From NCBI GenBank assembly GCA_015228925.1, contig JADGCQ010000015.1, positions 1 through 48,547 on the forward strand: DNA of 48,547 nt, written 5' to 3'. This DNA is from Magnetococcales bacterium (lineage in GTDB: Bacteria > Pseudomonadota > Magnetococcia > Magnetococcales > UBA8363). Below, piece by piece: positions 16,684 to 25,800 of the stretch; the stretch's first letter is position 1; every line of letters starts with the position of its first letter. The position numbers and the translations under genes are program-made. The notes under the pieces were generated by a model. It searched no databases and was not told where the DNA came from. It was given only the letters and a program-made list of their open reading frames with translations.

Positions 16684-18500
16684 ACAGAACTCATTATTGC
16701 AACGATGTCCGCGACCACCAGATTGGCCAGAGCGTGTGTCTTTCGGGTTGGGTTCACCGACGCCGTGATCATGGTGGGGTGATCTTTGTCGATTTGCGTG
16801 ATCGGACCGGGTTGGTTCAGATCGTTTTCAGCCCTGGGCATGAGGGGGAAGTTCACCGCCGTGCCCACGAACTTCGAAGTGAATATGTCATCGAGGTCCA
16901 TGGGATTGTCGCTCCGCGCCCCAAGGAGACGGAAAATCGCAATCTTCCCACCGGAATGATCGAGGTCAATGTGACACGGCTGGAGATTCTCAACACCTCC
17001 AAGCCGCTTCCGTTTCAATTGGATGATGAGGATGTCGGCGAAGGGGTGCGGCTCCAATATCGCTACCTTGATCTACGCACCCAAAAGATGCAAAAAAATC
17101 TTCAATTCCGCCATCGTGCCAACCAGTTGGTGCGCCGTATCCTGGATGAGGCGGGATTTTTGGAGATTGAAACCCCCATGTTGACTCGCAGTACCCCGGA
17201 GGGGGCGCGTGATTATCTGGTCCCCAGCCGTGTCAATCCGGGTCAGTTTTATGCTTTGCCGCAAAGCCCGCAGCTTTTCAAACAATTGCTGATGATTTCC
17301 GGGTATGACCGTTATTTCCAGATCGTCCGTTGTTTTCGGGATGAGGATTTGCGTGCCGACCGGCAGCCGGAGTTTACCCAACTGGATTTGGAAATGTCCT
17401 TCGTTGGACCGGAAGATATCATGGCTTTGACCGAAAAAGTGGTGGCAGGAATTTTCCACGGTGCCCTTGGCCGAGAGATACCGTTGCCGATTCCTCGGAT
17501 GACCTATGCCGAGGCGATGGACCGTTACGGTCTGGATGCCCCGGATGTCCGCATCCCGATGGAATTAAAAGAGATTACCGGCATCATGGCCCAGACGGGG
17601 TTCAAGGTGTTTGCCGACCAGGTTCGGTTGGATGACAAGGGGAGGTCTCGCGGGGTGATCAAGGTGTTGCGCGTCCCGGGGGGTGGGCAGCGTTTAAGCC
17701 GCAAGCAGATCGATGATTATACGGGATTTGTCTCTGTTTATGGGGCCAAGGGGTTGGCGTGGATCAAGGTGAATGGGCCTTGGCGTGAGGAGGGGTGGCA
17801 ATCTCCCATTGTCAAACATTTTTCCGATGCGGAAAAAGATGCCATCCAGGGGATTACCGAGGCCCAAGCGGGGGATTTATTATTTTTTGGTGCCGATACC
17901 GTCAAAATTGTCAACGAATCTCTTGGGCGGTTGCGGGTTCGGTTGGCCCGTGATCTGGATATGATCGAGGATAAACCGTTTTCGTTGGTGTGGGTCACCG
18001 ACTTTCCGCTATTGGATTGGGATGCGGAGGCAAAGCGTCCGGTTTCTGTCCATCACCCTTTTACGGCCCCATCGGTGGAAGATTTGGCGTTGTTGGAATC
18101 GGAGGATGTCTATGACCTCCTGAAGGTCCGTTCCAGGGCGTATGATCTGGTTTTGAATGGGATCGAGGTGGGTGGGGGATCGATCCGTATCCACGATCCG
18201 GCCATGCAAAAGCGGGTTTTGTCGCTTTTGAACATTGGTGCGGAGGAGGCGGATCGTAAGTTTGGTTTTCTATTGCAGGCGTTGGAGTATGGTGCCCCAC
18301 CGCATGGTGGTTTGGCCTTGGGGATGGATCGGTTGATGGCTTTGATGTTGGGATCGGAATCGATCCGTGATGTCATTGCCTTTCCGAAAACCCAAAAGGC
18401 GGGTTGTGCCTTGACTCAGGCCCCTTCCGATGTGGATGAACGTCAGTTACAGGAATTGCAATTGCGCCGGGTGGTTCGTCCGAAAGTGGAACCGACCTGA
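16680..18500 (+). CDS. aspS: Aspartyl-tRNA synthetase (possibly non-discriminating)
   Basis: This 606-residue class II synthetase has the bacterial architecture: OB-fold anticodon-binding domain (about 1-110), catalytic domain with motif 2 around FRDEDLRADRQPEFTQLD, a bacterial GAD insertion (about 290-420), and motif 3 HGGLALGMDRLMALMLG near the end. Residue 31 is His in RRRDHGGVIF; in the well-studied Pseudomonas enzyme a His here accompanies relaxed specificity that also charges tRNA-Asn, whereas E. coli has Leu. That hints at Asp-tRNA-Asn formation and a GatCAB route, but the amidotransferase is not in this window. It is coupled to the upstream SEC-C gene. Confidence 0.96.
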   Translation: MNRTHYCNDVRDHQIGQSVCLSGWVHRRRDHGGVIFVDLRDRTGLVQIVFSPGHEGEVHRRAHELRSEYVIEVHGIVAPRPKETENRNLPTGMIEVNVTRLEILNTSKPLPFQLDDEDVGEGVRLQYRYLDLRTQKMQKNLQFRHRANQLVRRILDEAGFLEIETPMLTRSTPEGARDYLVPSRVNPGQFYALPQSPQLFKQLLMISGYDRYFQIVRCFRDEDLRADRQPEFTQLDLEMSFVGPEDIMALTEKVVAGIFHGALGREIPLPIPRMTYAEAMDRYGLDAPDVRIPMELKEITGIMAQTGFKVFADQVRLDDKGRSRGVIKVLRVPGGGQRLSRKQIDDYTGFVSVYGAKGLAWIKVNGPWREEGWQSPIVKHFSDAEKDAIQGITEAQAGDLLFFGADTVKIVNESLGRLRVRLARDLDMIEDKPFSLVWVTDFPLLDWDAEAKRPVSVHHPFTAPSVEDLALLESEDVYDLLKVRSRAYDLVLNGIEVGGGSIRIHDPAMQKRVLSLLNIGAEEADRKFGFLLQALEYGAPPHGGLALGMDRLMALMLGSESIRDVIAFPKTQKAGCALTQAPSDVDERQLQELQLRRVVRPKVEPT

Positions 18501-18513
18501 AACAAGGTTACGG

Positions 18514-18538
18514 AACCCTGGGGGATTGCCCCAGGGTT
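18514..18538 (+). terminator. Hairpin after aspS
   Basis: AACCCTGGGG (18514-18523) pairs with CCCCAGGGTT (18529-18538) around a five-base loop, 13 bases after the aspS stop. The downstream sequence becomes T-rich only after about 15 bases, so it is a moderate intrinsic terminator. It also lies between aspS and the convergent Rpn gene. Confidence 0.6.
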
Positions 18539-18588
18539 ATACCATACACCATTCTCTTTTTTACGCGAATTTTTCTCGGGAAACGGCG

Positions 18589-19521
18589 TTATCCTTTGTC
18601 CGAGAAAACATCGTCCAGCGACTGGGCATCCACAAACCGAAGGCTCCATTTCTCCAGGGAGGATGGCTCGGCTTTGGCGATCTTTTCGCTGGCCCATTCG
18701 GGGACAGCACCAAAGCGGTACTGTAATTGGCGAGTCAGGAGCGCGGCTTCTCCTTCCTGTCGTCCTTCCTGTCGTCCTTCCCATTTACCGGCACCATAAG
18801 TAGAGAGTACAAAGCTTGCTTGGTCATGCAATTCGTCCTGATAGCGTTCATAGGCCCTGCGTTCTATCTCTGGCAATTGCAGGACATCCAGCTTTTCTTT
18901 GGCCTTTTTCAGTCCACGAGCCGTGAAATCATCACGGATATCGGAGTTTTTTAAAAAATAGACCCACTCGTCCAGGGTGTCGCGGGCGACATCATCAAAA
19001 TTTCTCACCTTGATCAAGTAATGTTCTGGGAAAATAGCCGCTACCGAAGGGCGTTGAAACAATGCCTTCTGCCCTTCGTCCAAAGCCAGTTCTTCTTGGG
19101 TGTGCAACCCCCGGAAAGAGGTATTGCCGACATAAATATAATCGCTGCCATGCCCCAGATCAAAATAGAGAATGCTGATGGTGATGACCTTGATGACACT
19201 GGCGTAAGGTTTGCCTTGGGCCATGTGTTCGGTGATGGTCTTGGCGGTGCTGAAAAGTAACCGCTGTAGATAGTCCCACTCCCGTTCATATTGCAATTCA
19301 ACGATGATAATCTCATCCCGGGTGTTTTTGATCTTGAGATCGACACGGTTGAATTTATCGCTGCGGGTTTCCTGATTGCTTTCGCTCTCCAAGATTTCGA
19401 CGATGCGCACATCTTCGCGCAGCAGTTCGGAGAGGAACCCTTCCAGGATTTCAAAATTGGCCTTGCTGCGCAGCAGACGTTTCAAGGCCCAGTCAAAGCT
19501 GATCAACTGCCGTTGTTTCAT
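18589..19521 (-). CDS. Rpn-family PD-(D/E)XK nuclease/putative transposase
   Basis: This 310-residue protein fits the Rpn/PDDEXK_2 family (recombination-promoting nucleases, formerly putative transposases). The nuclease core at the N-terminus shows the expected NRVDLKIKNTRDEIIIVELQ, with Asp and Glu-x-Gln in place of the classic ExK. A middle helical region ends in an EGRQEGRQEGEAALL low-complexity charged hinge. The C-terminal about 55 residues (LTRQLQYRFGAVPEW ... FSDK) match a DUF4351-like tail that recurs in two other loci in this window. The ATG at 19521 has GGAGAGA upstream. It is convergent with aspS and intact; a decayed copy lies at 26904-27450. Role: mobile-DNA-associated nuclease, not proven to transpose. 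Confidence 0.85.
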   Translation of the reverse strand: MKQRQLISFDWALKRLLRSKANFEILEGFLSELLREDVRIVEILESESNQETRSDKFNRVDLKIKNTRDEIIIVELQYEREWDYLQRLLFSTAKTITEHMAQGKPYASVIKVITISILYFDLGHGSDYIYVGNTSFRGLHTQEELALDEGQKALFQRPSVAAIFPEHYLIKVRNFDDVARDTLDEWVYFLKNSDIRDDFTARGLKKAKEKLDVLQLPEIERRAYERYQDELHDQASFVLSTYGAGKWEGRQEGRQEGEAALLTRQLQYRFGAVPEWASEKIAKAEPSSLEKWSLRFVDAQSLDDVFSDKG

Positions 19522-19588
19522 TTTTGTTGTCTCTCCTTGAAACCCGATTAATCTTCAACCTGGGAAAATTGGACATCTATCAGAACTC

Positions 19589-19735
19589 CATGATAGCCTT
19601 TTTGCCGTGAGAAACAAGTCGAAGTCCTGGTTGAACACTTTCCAAACGGTGAATGCGATATCAGCGACCCATGTTATTCTTTAATACTACGTTGGCAAAG
19701 TGAGTTTGGTTGTCACGTAAGACCTGACCCCAGAT
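19589..19735. repeat. Dispersed repeats upstream of the Rpn gene
   Basis: Three repeated pieces sit in this gap. Bases 19589-19645 (CATGATAGCCTTTTTGCC and onward) recur at 27395-27450 beside the decayed Rpn copy. Bases 19658-19704 (ATATCAGCGACCCATGTTA and onward) recur in interrupted form at 22148-22260. Bases 19714-19731 hold one isolated copy of the GACCTGACCCCAGATA unit that forms arrays further on. No gene is present between 19522 and 19776. Confidence 0.6.
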
Positions 19736-19776
19736 AGGATAGTAGAGATTAGAGGAGGTAATAACCTCCCGCCACA

Positions 19777-20262
19777 TTACCCCTCCGGGACGGAGTGGAC
19801 CAATTTCTTGATCCCTCCCGTCTCCAGGCGGTAGGGCAACCAATCTTCGCGGGGGAAGAAACCCAGCGTTTCGTAGAAGGTGCGGGCCGTGGTGTTCCAC
19901 GCCAGCACGTTGACATCCACACGGCAGCATTCTCGTTCCATGGCCAGTCGGGCGACCGCCGCCATCAGTGCCTTGCCGAGGCCATGACCGCGCGCCTCCG
20001 CATCCACGTAAAGATCATGGACGATCATCGTCGGTGCCCCTGCCCAACTGGAATAGGTCTCAAGCAGGGTCACCAAGCCGCGCACGCACCCGTCTGCTTC
20101 GGCAAGCAGCACCCGGAAACGCGGCTGTTCTCCGAAACAATCCCGACGAACCATCTCCTCGGTCAGGACAACAGCATGCGAGGAGTGTTCAAATGCGGCC
20201 AGACGACGGATCAGGGCGACAATGTTGGCGACATCCTCGATCCTGGCGGGGCGAACGATCAA
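19777..20262 (-). CDS. GNAT-family N-acetyltransferase
   Basis: This is a cytoplasmic acetyl-CoA-dependent acyltransferase. I prefer TTG 20262 as the start (161 residues): AAGGAAGGGAAGG lies just upstream and the product then begins (M)IVRPARIEDVANIVALIR, the usual GNAT N-terminus. ATGs at 20295 and 20322 extend it by 11 and 20 unlikely residues and lack ribosome sites. The acetyl-CoA pyrophosphate loop is ARGHGLGKALMAAV (R-G-x-G-x-G/A pattern), and NVLAWNTTARTFYETLGF is the typical C-terminal motif. Similar enzymes acetylate diamines or small amines, but the substrate is not determined. It lies alone in the repeat-rich region. Confidence 0.88.
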   Translation of the reverse strand: MIVRPARIEDVANIVALIRRLAAFEHSSHAVVLTEEMVRRDCFGEQPRFRVLLAEADGCVRGLVTLLETYSSWAGAPTMIVHDLYVDAEARGHGLGKALMAAVARLAMERECCRVDVNVLAWNTTARTFYETLGFFPREDWLPYRLETGGIKKLVHSVPEG

Positions 20263-20320
20263 GCTACACCTTCCCTTCCTTTGAAATGGCGTCATGCAAT
20301 CCGAGCGATAATCGTCCCGC

Positions 20321-20390
20321 AAAATCTGGGGGACAGTATATCCATTTCCCTACTCTCTATGACCCCAGACCTTGTGACCCCTGACCTTGT
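20321..20390. repeat. REP-like repeat array 1
   Basis: This begins with AAAATCTGGGGGACAGTATA, continues through TCCATTTCCCTACT, then has GACCCCAGACCTTGTGACCC and a second GACCTTG unit. It borders the acetyltransferase gene and forms the 3' end of the clipped YhcG-like gene. The units match those in the arrays at 21044-21385 and 22337-22815. Confidence 0.75.
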
Positions 20391-21066
20391 AGTGGGCTTC
20401 AGCCGCGCCTTTCTCGGCGCAGAGGATTAGCCCCACGGGTGGATTCTCACTGGGTTTCATCCAGTGTTCACGGGCGAAATTCAGGTACAGGTGCATCTGC
20501 CCCGCGTCAGCGTAGCTGAATTTGCCAACCTTGAGGTCGATGACCAGCAGGCAACGCAACCGGCGATGGAAGAACAGCAGATCGACCCGGAACCAGTTAT
20601 CGTCGATGCGCAGTCGTCGCTGACGACCGACAAAGGCGAAATCATCGCCCAGTTCGAGGAGAAAATCAGCCAGGTGCTGGATCAGTGCATCTTCGAGATC
20701 GGAGTCGGAGTATTCGTCCTTGAGGTTGAGAAACTCCAGCACAAATGGGTCTTTGATGGTCTGCTCGGGGGTGAGCGTATCGTCTGGTTCGGCGAGTTCG
20801 GCCTTTTGCAACATCGCCGCCTTGTTGCGCGACAGCACCGTGCGTTCGTAGAACTGGCTGTTGATCTGGCGGTTGAGCTGACGCACCGACCAACCACATC
20901 TCAGGGCCTCGGTTGCGTAGAAACTGCGGGCCAGCTCATTTTTGACCGACAGCAGACGAACGTAGGCGGACCAGGGCAATGGAAAGGCTGCGGCAATGGC
21001 TGGCAAGTCTGTGGAAGTAATTGATAGTATTGGTAAATTTGCCTGAATGGAATCTGGGGACACCAT
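20350..21066 (-). pseudogene. YhcG-type PDDEXK nuclease, truncated at both ends by repeats
   Basis: The open frame encodes 238 residues and matches the YhcG/DUF1016 nuclease family, whose members are usually about 340-380 residues. The C-terminal PDDEXK core is present: RIDDNWFRVDLLFFHRRLRC, LLVIDLKVGKF and PVGLILCAEK. Most of the N-terminal DUF1016 domain is missing; only SVRQLNRQINSQFYERTVLS and nearby helices remain. The first codons (MVSPDS) are read from a repeat unit (ATGGTGTCCCCAGATTC), and the last residues (VRGHKVWGHRE) from another. The family tail after AEKGAAEAHY is lost. It was probably part of a defence or restriction-linked locus. Whether the fragment is still expressed is unknown. 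Confidence 0.75.
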
Positions 21067-21385
21067 ACCTATTTCCTTTATGAATCTGGGGACACCATAC
21101 CTATTTCCTTTATGGCTGTAAAATTAATCGGTATGGTGTCCCCAGATTTTGTGTCCCCAGATTTTCCAAAATCTGGGGACACCAAAATCTGGGGACAGTA
21201 TATCCATTTCCCTACTCCCTATGACCCCAGACCTTCGATTTTGATGTTTTAAATGTCGTAATGCAAGACCTGACCCCAGACCTTGTGACTGACTGACCCC
21301 AGACCTTGTGACCCCAGACACACACTGACCCCAGACACACGACCTGACCCCAGACACACCGGATTTGTATGGTGTCACCGGATTT
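21044..21385. repeat. REP-like repeat array 2
   Basis: This array of about 340 bases mixes two unit types. AATCTGGGGACACCATACC with CTATTTCC follows occurs twice in direct orientation and once inverted (21131-21149), so the centre can fold as a long hairpin. From 21230 the GACCCCAGACC/GACCTGACCCCAGA units recur at least six times, one of them preceded by AAATGTCGTAATGCAAGACC. Frames through the array are repeat-derived and not believable proteins. No transposase is nearby. Confidence 0.8.
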
Positions 21386-21408
21386 ACTTGACAAGGAACG
21401 CATCATGC

Positions 21409-21903
21409 CTATTCCGAGGTATCACCCAGCACCCCCGTCACAAGATGGACCCCCAACAGTACCATCCCGAGCAACAGCGCACCGACCCCAACACGGGTAA
21501 ACAATTCGGTAATGAGGGCGTGATGGGCGGCCTCCCTTCCCATGGATGGTGCCAGGAGGAACATGCTGAACCAGGACATTGGATAGAGGCATCCCAACCC
21601 GATCAACAGCGAGGTGACCGTTTTGATCTTCCGACGCATTCCAGTCAACGCAAGAATTCCCAACAAACCCGCCGCTGCCGCCGCGACCCCCATCGAATGG
21701 AAATGGGCCCGTTGGGCATAACGCCAGATCTTGGCAGTACTCTTGTCGTCGTGAAGGGTTGGATGCTGGGCAACCCCCTCCTTGATCCAATCCTGGACCC
21801 CATCCTCCGCGACACCAAAAACAACCCCCAGTCCCACGCCGAAAAACAAGGACAGCAGCACGATGTACAGCCCAAGTCGAATTGAGGCAACCTGCTGATT
21901 CAT
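21409..21903 (-). CDS. Small integral membrane protein, unknown function
   Basis: ATG 21903 has AGGGAGA seven bases upstream and gives 164 residues; an earlier in-frame start adds 12 residues without a ribosome site. Four hydrophobic segments are visible (about 8-28, 68-86, 92-112, 135-155). Polar loops contain a His-rich stretch (RAHFHSMGVAA) and HHALITELFTRVG, which could bind a metal or haem. No family is recognised with confidence. Repeat arrays flank it on both sides. Confidence 0.75.
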   Translation of the reverse strand: MNQQVASIRLGLYIVLLSLFFGVGLGVVFGVAEDGVQDWIKEGVAQHPTLHDDKSTAKIWRYAQRAHFHSMGVAAAAAGLLGILALTGMRRKIKTVTSLLIGLGCLYPMSWFSMFLLAPSMGREAAHHALITELFTRVGVGALLLGMVLLGVHLVTGVLGDTSE

Positions 21904-22147
21904 AAATATCTCCCTACATACAGTTGTGGCTAGATTCACGAATGGCCTTCAAAAATGGTCAGGATAACCATTCTTCAAGTCAGACAGGGCACGCCCTTCG
22001 GAATTCAGAGGACAGTATACCATTTCCCTACCGCAATCTGGATTCCATGGACGCTATACTCAATTCAGTCCTTTATCGTTCCCCCGGACCCAGGTTTGAC
22101 CGTTTCCCGACCCACGAGGCAATCAAGTTTACCCTCGAACGAGTCCA

Positions 22148-22260
22148 ATATCAGCGAACCATGTTAATCTTTGATATTACGCAGTAAAAATTATCCCTGT
22201 TTTGTCGGACTCACCAATGGGTGAGTCCAGAGCTTCTGGAAAATACTAGCAAAGTGAGAA
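22148..22260. repeat. Interrupted copy of a second dispersed repeat
   Basis: ATATCAGCGAACCATGTTA and the following bases match 19658-19690 at about 32 of 36 positions. The tail AATACTAGCAAAGTGAG, which directly follows in the first copy, appears only after about 60 extra bases. Those extra bases contain a perfect nine-base-pair hairpin, GGACTCACC/GGTGAGTCC (22207-22228). The gap from 21904 to 22336 otherwise has only a degraded TCTGGGGACA-type unit near 22010. Confidence 0.55.
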
Positions 22261-22336
22261 GGAAAAGGCAACTTCCAACTCTGGCGGGTCCGGCGGGGAA
22301 CTAAATTATTTCTCGAACAACCCGCTATAACCATTC

Positions 22337-22815
22337 ACAAAATCTGGGGACAGTATATCCATTTCCCTACTCCCTACTGCAATTTGGAACCTCTGTGACC
22401 CCAGACACGATTTTGATGTTTTAAATGTCGTAATGCAAGACCTGACCCCAGATAGTGTGTGTAAATGTCGTAATGCAAGACCTGACCCCAGATAGTGTGT
22501 GTAAATGTCGTAATGCAAGACCTGACCCCAGATAGTGTGCATGACCCCAGATAGTGTGCAGACCTTGCGTGACCCCAGACCTTCAGACCTTGATTTTGAT
22601 GTTTTAAATGTCGTAATGCAAGACCTGACCCCAGACCTTGTGACCCCAGACCTTGCGTAATGCAAGACCTGACCCCAGACCTTGTGACCCCAGACCTTGC
22701 ATGACCCCAGACCTATAATGCAAGACCTGACTCCAGATAGTGTACAAGACCTGACCCCAGATAGTGTGAGTGTGTGTGTGACCCCAGGTAGTGTGTGTGA
22801 CCCCAGATATGCAGA
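22337..22815. repeat. REP-like repeat array 3
   Basis: This is the largest array, about 480 bases. It starts with AAAATCTGGGGACAGTATAT, then has three near-identical direct copies of a 39-base unit (about 22425-22540) containing AAATGTCGTAATGCAAGACC and TGACCCCAGATAGTGTG, then a looser run of GACCCCAGACCTTG and GACCCCAGATA units with a TG-dinucleotide tract near 22770. It ends about 30 bases from the SIR2 stop codon. No credible gene lies in it. Confidence 0.85.
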
Positions 22816-22845
22816 TATGGGATGGGATTTTGGGTAGGGACAACC

Positions 22846-25800
22846 TCAGATCCCTCGGCTCCGCGAATACTCTCGGAGTTGCAGGTAACGGGGATCTTGT
22901 GCAGACTGTGGCATGGTCTGCACAATCTCGTCCAAACATTGCCCCAACTCTTCGGGCACCCACCGTGGTTCGTCAATCACGACATTCAGCAGACGCAGAG
23001 CATCCGCCGGGAATTGGATACACAAACCAGATTCCTTCAGTGGACACACGACATCGTGACAATCTTCAATGGGTTGAAGCCAACCTTCTATCGCAGCCAA
23101 AGCATCCGGGAACTTAGAGCGGGCAGCTATGATCAGCTGGATTAATGATTTGGCGATTCGCGAAGTGGCAATGTCGCGGGACTTGGGCCAAACGTTCTGC
23201 CAGAACGGCAGGACACGGTTTCTCCAATAATCCTCGTGCTGATCGGCGGCTCCTGCAAGAGCCTGAACGAGTGCCTCTGCGGATTCCTCCAGCCCTTTTT
23301 GAGGTAGCGACCCAATGGCGGATCGGAACTCGTCCTCGGTGTAGCCTTCGGTCGGCTCCAGTGCCGCATAGGTCAAGAAGGCTGCGAACTGCTGGTGGTG
23401 TTCAACCAAGTCGATGTAGTGATTCGCGCTCTCCAGGAACTGCGGTTTGAGCGCAATCAACAAGGGCTGGTACAAGCGTGGCGACCACAGGAAACCTTCC
23501 CATACAGCTTTTGCTTCTCTTGGATTGTTCCAACTGAACAGGGGCAACAAGTATTGCTCGGCCCACGGACGGTCCACGCGGAAAATCGCGATCAATTGCG
23601 AACCGAGCAGTACCCTGCCGTGACGAAACCAGTCCACCTGCACATCGCACAGTTTTGTGAAAAAGGGCTTGATGTCGTCTGGAAGGTGATCGTTGTCGTT
23701 CGGATTCCGTTTGAACCACAGATTGATCATCGCTTGCATGACATGTCCGACCGGATGGTTGATGGCCTCGGAAACAGGTCGGTCAATCGTTTTGTCATTG
23801 CGTGTCATTTCGGAGCCTGCTTTGAACGGCAAACCTAGAACACGGCGGCATAGGTCAAGCATAATCTCCTCGTGCCGATTGATCGACTTTGAAACGGTTT
23901 CGATCCAACTCGTCACATCGTGAGCAATCTCCTGGATGACGGTGTCGGGCATGGTTTGCACGAGAGGTGCTGCGTACTGCCAGGATTGCAACACCATTCC
24001 TTCTTGGCTCCAGGACATTAGTGCCGTGCGCCATCGTCCGGCTGGCCATACGCCATCCCGTGATAGGTCGCATAGCGCGTACAAACTGTGAAAGAAGCGG
24101 GTGCGGCAGACATCGCGCCATGTGTCTTCGTAGAACGGTGACCCTTCAGGTGGCGGCTTTGTAAGCCATTGAACGAGTTCACTCCGCTTTCGAGGTGCGT
24201 TCTCGACAACTCTGAGATCATCGAAGCCCGGTTCGCCGGTAACACTCATCCAGTGGGAAAACTCGTCACGCTCATTATCTGCCAACTGCCATTGCGGGTA
24301 TGCCTTAGACAATGCTGCCAAACGCACCGCTGCGTCTTTTCCCAACGCGATTGGCGAGGCTTCCAACTTGGCCAGATGCAGCCAAACCTCACGATCCACC
24401 GTTTTTTTTAGCGAATCAGGTTCCAGTCCATCCACGAACATCTCCTGTGGAGGACCGGCCAAGATAGTGGACTCCAGACATTCCTGAATGGCCCCTGCCA
24501 ATTGGCATCCCTTCAGAACCAATAGTCTGAACACCTCTCGTCTCGTCTCCGGGAACCACAGCCACCAGGCACCATCAGCCCTCAGCCAATCCACCCACTG
24601 TTTGGGTGCAATGCAATCATCCTGGCTGGCAGCAAAAAGGGCTAGTCGTTTGAAAGTGGGATACGGCAGATCAAACCACGTCTGGGCAATCCGCGTAGCG
24701 CGAACGCTGTCATTGCTGCGAACCGCCAGCCACGCATCACGCAGCAATTCGACCAAGATTACCCAGTCGCTAAGGCCCCGGTTCTGTCGGTGCGGAGTGA
24801 TAGACGGAAGATCCCAGTGAGACCCATCACGGCGGTCGTCGGCCTCACCCAACTCGCGCAACAAATCCAGCGCATCACGCAGCAGTAGCTGAAAATCCTC
24901 CAATAGCTGCGGCAAGGCAGACTTCCAGGCAGACTTCCAGTACTCGTCAGCAAGGTCGTGCAGGCTCGAATATACATGATCGGCAGCCAGCACCAATTCA
25001 CAGTTCACCAACTGGTTGATGTGCATGGGTTGGTTCTTACTATTGTGTTCTCTATCCCAAAGAGACCGTTCTTTCAGCAACACCTTAGGCGTGAGTAGTT
25101 CGCGCAACTCCAGGCGTAACGTAGTGGTCAGTCCCTCCCGCGTCAACCGATTTCTCCAGCGATAGAGAAGAAGGTCATCGTAGCCCTGCGGTGATCTCAC
25201 CCGCCCACTCAGCAGCAGGCCCCAAAGGGTACGCATCAAGGGGCTGGGGATGGCCTTAGGTGCGTGTGAGCGGATTTCATCCAATTCGACAGTCTTGTTG
25301 TCGCGTTCCAGTGAGGCAAAGCGGTTCAGTTCGTCATCGATCAGCCACGACCATCGGTCGTGCAACTGGCCGCCACGTTGCGCAATCCAGATGACCAGCC
25401 TTGGATCATCCAAGTGGCGCACCAACCAGCGAGCCAGATGCTCCATTACTTTGTCCCACCGGCTGCCGGTGATGTTGCCGGAGGCCAGCAGCATCGGTGA
25501 TGAGCGGTCGTAGGGTGCTGGACGGCGAATCAAGCTGAAACGCAATTTAGCGTCCACGGCGTCGCGTGGGGTCACGCCAAAGCGGGCCAAATCGCTGTGT
25601 TGATAGCGTTCATCCGAAAACGCATCCAGCAGCCAGTCCAGCGACGGAACGGGGTTGAAGTAGGCAAAGCGTTGGGCCGGCAGTCCTGACTTGTCCGACA
25701 AGGCCCACAACATCCGACCAACGAAATCGTCTTGCTGCGTGCTTGCCGATGGCCGCGCCAGGGCGTAACTGACGACGATGTGCTCCTTACCCAGTACGCC

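Noticed and set aside
16680-18500. Asparaginyl- or lysyl-tRNA synthetase
   Set aside because: The GAD insertion and bacterial motif 2/3 sequences are those of AspRS.
21124-21406. Frames rich in GVSGV/VWGH through the repeat array
   Set aside because: They only read through the repeat units and would change with unit number; no evidence for a protein.
22337-22815. CRISPR array
   Set aside because: Units are irregular, partly overlapping and have no unique spacers of constant length; no cas genes nearby.
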